From: Phycisphaerales bacterium
Lineage (GTDB): Bacteria; Planctomycetota; Phycisphaerae; Phycisphaerales; UBA1924
Reading direction: 5' to 3'
NCBI GenBank assembly: GCA_020853815.1
Contig: JADYYE010000168.1
Span: 34,297-98,296 of the forward strand
Length of the DNA stretch: 64,000 nt
Both the position numbers and the translations under genes were made by a program. Shown piece by piece: positions 60,813 to 64,000 of this stretch. The notes below the pieces were generated by a model, which ran no database searches, was not told where the DNA came from, and saw only the letters and a program-made list of their open reading frames with translations. How positions within the stretch are numbered: position 1 is the first letter of the stretch; each line of letters begins with the position of its first letter.

Positions 60813-60825
60813 GCGTGGTCGTTCG

Positions 60826-60921
60826 ATTCTCCGTGCCGATGCCTTCCTTCTCTTTGTCGCTCGTGGTGCGATGAGGGCCGTAGGGCGAGAAGATGTCGGC
60901 GCGGAGCGCCGACCGACCCTC
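60826..60921 (-). repeat. REPIN-like doublet G2
   Basis: On the plus strand it begins near CTCCGTGCCGATGCCTTCC and ends GTCGGCGCGGAGCGCCGACC. The left hairpin is shorter than in G1 and G3. Same internal spacer words (GGGCCGTAG, GAAGATGTCGGCG). Confidence 0.75.
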
Positions 60922-60929
60922 CCGCGTGC

Positions 60930-60953
60930 CACGGACCCGTCTTCGGGTCCGTG
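60930..60953 (+). repeat. REP-like hairpin K
   Basis: CACGGACCCG, loop TCTT, CGGGTCCGTG; identical to hairpin D at 25747-25770. GTGC precedes it. Confidence 0.8.
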
Positions 60954-61018
60954 CCCTGATCTCACTCACGCCCACAAACCTTTCGACAGTTCCGTGCCAC
61001 AAATCACGGACGTACACA

Positions 61019-61041
61019 CCGGCGGGGACCGCCGGGCCACC
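61019..61041 (-). repeat. REP-like hairpin L
   Basis: CCGGCGG, GGA, CCGCCGG, GCCACC; identical to hairpin C in gspI and, inverted, to I. Confidence 0.8.
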
Positions 61042-61152
61042 CAGAAACCCCAGCGCGCAGTGTCCCCGCGATGGGCCCTTGCAACCATGCCACGGGTTCG
61101 GGGCGAGTGCCATGAAAACGCGGCGGGATGCGGCGATATGAAGCCGGCTCCG

Positions 61153-61256
61153 GGTAAGTCGGCACTCCGTGCCGACGCCTTCCCTTACTCCATCGCTCGT
61201 CGCGCGATGAGGGCCGTAGAGCGAGAAGATGTCGGCGCGGAGCGCCGACCCACCAA
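61153..61256 (-). repeat. REPIN-like doublet G3
   Basis: Begins GGTAA, GTCGGCACTCCGTGCCGAC and ends GTCGGCGCGGAGCGCCGAC, CCACC. It carries the same spacer as G1 in reverse orientation, with CGCTCGTCGCGCGATGAGG in the middle. Confidence 0.85.
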
Positions 61257-61260
61257 GATC

Positions 61261-61292
61261 GTGGTCAAGCCCGCAAGGCCGGACTTGGCCAC
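61261..61292. repeat. Hairpin N, weaker member of the family
   Basis: GTGGTCAAG and CTTGGCCAC form the outer arms with one mismatch around CCCGCAAGGCCGGA. It starts five bases after G3 and again has GTGG at one foot and CCAC at the other. Confidence 0.55.
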
Positions 61293-61550
61293 GCCAGCCG
61301 GAGCCCGGGCTTGCCGCGCCACTCCCGATGCTCCTCCCGAAGCCCGAATGCGTCCCGCGGGCGCGCCCTCGCCACGCAAACCACCCCATCCGTGGGCTCC
61401 CGACGCGCGCATCACCGCTTTGGTGCGCAATCTTGCGGTGATACGGGGCTTGTTCCCCGCTCCGCCTTGACGGGAACGCCCCCCCTCGTCACTATTGGCG
61501 GTTCGATTCCAACCACCAGCTCGGGGGCCCAGCCCCGAAAGGATGTCGGC

Positions 61551-62789
61551 ATGTTCACACGCTCAGGCGTTCGCGCTTCCAAGCTCACCCTCGCCACCCT
61601 GCTCGTCTCCGGCCTGGCGGCCCTGGTCGGCTGCGGTGAAAAGAAGGATTCCGGCGCTCCCGCGGGCGGCAACACCGGCGGCAGCGCTGCGAGCACCCCC
61701 GCGCCCGAGACCCCGGCCCCCGAGGCCACGACCTTCAAGGTCGGGCACTACGCCTCCCTCACCGGCTCCGAGGCCACCTTTGGTGTCTCGACCGACAACG
61801 GCATCAAGCTCGCGGTGGAGGAACAGAACGCCGCGGGGGGCGTGAAGGGCAAAAAGGTCGAGCTCATCACCTACGACAACCAGGGCAAGCCGCAGGAGTC
61901 GGTGACCGCCGTCACGCGTCTGATTCAGCAGGACAAGGTGCTGGCGGTGCTGGGCGAAGTCGCCAGCTCGCGTTCGCTCGCGGGCGGCCCGGTGTGCCAG
62001 CGGCTGGGCGTCCCCATGATCTCGCCCTCGTCGACCAACCCGGACGTGACCGCGGTGGGCGACATGATCTCGCGCGTTTGCTTCATTGACCCCTTCCAGG
62101 GCTATGTCGGCGCGAAGTTCGTGGCCGAGAACCTCAAGAAGACCAAGGGCGCGACGCTCTACAACCGGGCCCAGGCCTATTCGTCGGGGCTCAATACCAA
62201 CTTCAAGGACGCCTTCGCCAAGCTGGGCGGCTCGGTCATCAGCGAGCAGGCCTATTCCGACGGCGACAACGACTTCTCCGCCCAGCTCTCGGCCATCAAG
62301 GCCGCGGGCGCGGAGTTCATCTACGTTCCCGGCTATTACACCGAGGTCGTCAACATCGCCAAGCAGGCCCGCAAGCTCGGGCTGAACGTCCCGCTCATCG
62401 GCGGTGACGGCTGGGACAGCGAGGAGCTCAAGAACGCCGGCGACGCCCTTAACGGCAGCTACTTCTCGAATCACTACTCGCACGAGGACCCGCGCCCCGA
62501 GGTGCAGGAGTTCGTGAAGAAGTACCAGGCCAAGTACGGCAAGGTGCCGGACGGCCTGGCCGCCCTCGGCTACGACGCGGCCAAGATCCTGTTCGACGCC
62601 GCCGCCCGTGCGCCGTCCATGGGCGGCAAGGACCTGGCCGCCGCGATCAACGCGACCAAGGACTACCAGGCGATCACGGGCAAGATCACGATCGACGCCA
62701 ACCGCAACGCGCAGAAGGACGCGGTCGTGCTGGAGGTGGTCAACGGCGTGCCCAAGTACGCCGCCACCATCCCCGCGCCCAAGAACTGA
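61551..62789 (+). CDS. Branched-chain amino acid ABC transporter substrate-binding lipoprotein (LivK-like)
   Basis: 412 residues from the ATG at 61551, with AAAGGATG upstream. Lipobox LAALVGC (about residues 22-28), then a Gly/Ser/Pro/Thr-rich tether. The periplasmic-binding fold of the Leu/Ile/Val type starts at KVGHYASLTGSEATFGVSTD and includes GIKLAVEEQNAAGGVKGKKV, LAVLGEVASSRSLAGGPVCQ (ligand loop), VPMISPSSTNPDVT and GYYTEVVNIAKQARKLGLNV. The length fits. It binds a ligand, probably an amino acid or amide, for the permease gene that follows; ligand identity is not determined. Confidence 0.9.
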   Translation: MFTRSGVRASKLTLATLLVSGLAALVGCGEKKDSGAPAGGNTGGSAASTPAPETPAPEATTFKVGHYASLTGSEATFGVSTDNGIKLAVEEQNAAGGVKGKKVELITYDNQGKPQESVTAVTRLIQQDKVLAVLGEVASSRSLAGGPVCQRLGVPMISPSSTNPDVTAVGDMISRVCFIDPFQGYVGAKFVAENLKKTKGATLYNRAQAYSSGLNTNFKDAFAKLGGSVISEQAYSDGDNDFSAQLSAIKAAGAEFIYVPGYYTEVVNIAKQARKLGLNVPLIGGDGWDSEELKNAGDALNGSYFSNHYSHEDPRPEVQEFVKKYQAKYGKVPDGLAALGYDAAKILFDAAARAPSMGGKDLAAAINATKDYQAITGKITIDANRNAQKDAVVLEVVNGVPKYAATIPAPKN

Positions 62790-62876
62790 TCGACGGAGCG
62801 TGCCGGCGTGCCGCCGCGATGGTCGCGGGCGGACCGGGAGTGACCAGGACGACGCGCAGCGCCACACGAAGTTCGC

Positions 62877-62899
62877 CCGCCTCGGAGAGGCGGGCCACC
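62877..62899 (-). repeat. REP-like hairpin O
   Basis: CCGCCTC, GGA, GAGGCGG, GCCACC, between livK and livH. It is the inverse of hairpins A and B and could be processed in the livK-livH mRNA. Confidence 0.8.
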
Positions 62900-62933
62900 A
62901 GGAGCCCCGGGCCTCGCCGGACCACGCCGCCGA

Positions 62934-63866
62934 ATGACGCAGTTCCTGCAAACGCTGTTCGACGGGCTGACGGTCGGGAGCCTGTACGCGCTCATCGCGC
63001 TGGGCTACACGATGGTGTACGGCATCCTGAAGTTCATCAACTTCGCGCACAGCGATGTCTTTGCCCTGGGCGTGTGGATGACCATCGTGTGGTCGAAGTG
63101 GCTCGGCCTGGGGCAGCCCGGGGCCGCGCCCACCCCGTGGTACATGGGCGCGCTGGTGCTGGTGCTCGCGATGGCCAGTTGCGGGCTGGTCGGGTTCGTG
63201 ATTGAGCGGGTGGCGTATAAGCCGCTGCGCTCCGCGCCGCGCCTCAACGTGCTCATCACCGCGATCGGCGTGTCGCTCCTGCTCCAGAACACCGGGCAGC
63301 TCAAGTTCGTGTTCGGGCCCTATCCCAAGCCGATCCCGTCGCTGATCGATTCGACCGAGATCTTCTCGATGATCGGCGTGTCGGTGCGCATGGCCGACGT
63401 CGCGGTGATCGGGACGGCGGCGGCGCTGATGATCGCGATGCAGTGGCTGATCTTCGGGACCAAATTGGGCGCGGCGATGCGGGCGGTGAGCTTCAACACG
63501 CGGAACGCCAGCCTGATGGGCATCAACGTGGACCTGGTGATCAGCTTCACGTTCGTGGTGGGGTCGATGCTGGCGGCGGCCGCGGGGTTCCTCTACGCGA
63601 TGAAGTACGAGGGCCAGGCCAAGCAGACCGCGGACAGCATGTGGGTGATGCTGGGGCTCAAGGCGTTCGTGGCGGCGGTGGTGGGCGGGATCGGCAACGT
63701 GCGCGGCGCGGTGATCGGCGGGCTGCTCATCGGGCTCATCGAGTTCTTCGGCGTGTCGTACCTGTCGAGCCACTATCGCGACGCGTACGTGTTCGCGATC
63801 CTGATCCTCGTCCTGCTCCTGCGCCCCGAGGGCGTGCTGGGCAAGGCGACGGTGGAGAAGGTGTAA
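62934..63866 (+). CDS. livH: Branched-chain amino acid ABC transporter permease (LivH-like)
   Basis: 310 residues. About eight hydrophobic helices. The family blocks are FLQTLFDGLTVGSLYALIAL, GYTMVYGILKFINFAHSDVF (the N-F-A-H region), NTRNASLMGINVDLVISFTF, AAAAGFLYAMKY and GLKAFVAAVVGGIGNVRGAV (the EAA-like loop with GG.G...GA..GG). LivH forms the channel with LivM, which should lie just beyond the window. 144 bases with a REP-like hairpin separate it from livK. Confidence 0.92.
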   Translation: MTQFLQTLFDGLTVGSLYALIALGYTMVYGILKFINFAHSDVFALGVWMTIVWSKWLGLGQPGAAPTPWYMGALVLVLAMASCGLVGFVIERVAYKPLRSAPRLNVLITAIGVSLLLQNTGQLKFVFGPYPKPIPSLIDSTEIFSMIGVSVRMADVAVIGTAAALMIAMQWLIFGTKLGAAMRAVSFNTRNASLMGINVDLVISFTFVVGSMLAAAAGFLYAMKYEGQAKQTADSMWVMLGLKAFVAAVVGGIGNVRGAVIGGLLIGLIEFFGVSYLSSHYRDAYVFAILILVLLLRPEGVLGKATVEKV

Positions 63867-63870
63867 GAGG

Positions 63871-64000
<130 letters not shown>

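Larger units (their letters stand above)
60777..61550. other. Intergenic REP hot spot
   Basis: 774 bases with no gene between the PAPGA protein (minus) and livK (plus). At least six hairpin elements are packed here: J (60789-60812), G2 (60826-60921), K (60930-60953), L (61019-61041), G3 (61153-61256) and N (61261-61292). Promoters of the two divergent genes are probably outside or between them. Short open frames here are by-products of the repeats. Confidence 0.75.

Noticed and set aside
60586..61389. Open frames in the REP hot spot giving peptides such as REDVGAERRPT
   Set aside because: They come from the REPIN spacer and recur with each copy.

Overview
The window is a GC-rich, densely coding stretch of a Gram-negative chromosome. 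The gene content points to Planctomycetota, most likely class Phycisphaerae. The signs are an exosortase fused to an EpsI domain, C-terminal PAPGA/Arg-cluster sorting tails, a subtilase ending in a C...GC-type dockerin, a DUF1080 lipoprotein, several FTxIE prepilin-like proteins and a complete-looking gsp cluster. This assignment is inferred from gene families, not from a marker gene.

Layout. 1-5251: a truncated secreted M28 peptidase (minus), then a coiled-coil membrane protein, an LpxL-like acyltransferase, a response regulator, a small unknown protein and a solitary prepilin-like protein. 5465-9543: a DUF1080 lipoprotein and two tandem paralogous exported helical proteins. 9684-23928: a type II secretion operon in the order E-F-G-H-I-J-K-L-M-C-D, ending with a putative lipoprotein; most joints overlap or nearly touch. 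24257-36993: a DUF4114 protein with a PAPGA tail, DUF4126 membrane protein, alpha/beta hydrolase, Dtd, CCA-adding enzyme, two tandem ClpP/NfeD-like exported proteins, a lipoprotein, an SDR enzyme, an entericidin-like peptide, MurJ and a NhaD-type antiporter. 36963-51345 (minus): an exopolysaccharide/exosortase locus running wza-like, exosortase-EpsI, giant TPR protein, Wzc-like protein, sugar epimerase, WecA/MraY-like transferase, ParA, VanZ and the antiporter. 51625-64000: lipA, hicAB, a Ser/Thr kinase, ispF, lipoproteins, a dockerin subtilase, a second PAPGA protein, and livK-livH of a branched-chain amino acid ABC importer, cut off at the window end.

How it fits together. The secretion operon would export folded proteins across the outer membrane. 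The minus-strand locus would make and export a polysaccharide and process PEP-CTERM-like proteins. Two candidate substrates of the exosortase (24257-24790 and 59511-60776) lie in the same window.

The most unusual signal is the repeat content. More than a dozen small hairpins carry a GTGG/GTAG foot, mostly a two- or three-base loop (several TCC), and stems that differ in sequence but keep perfect pairing. They occur singly or as inverted pairs. That is the architecture of REP/REPIN elements, which RAYT-type Y1 transposases are known to mobilise; no such gene is in the window. One copy forms part of the leader of a pseudopilin gene. Another lies between lipA and a second, diverged copy of the lipA 3' end. 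A different palindromic element sits in frame inside lipA, and relatives of its arms follow the 3' ends of two other genes. Together they suggest intergenic repeats that occasionally become protein-coding.

No rRNA, tRNA, CRISPR array or insertion sequence was recognised.
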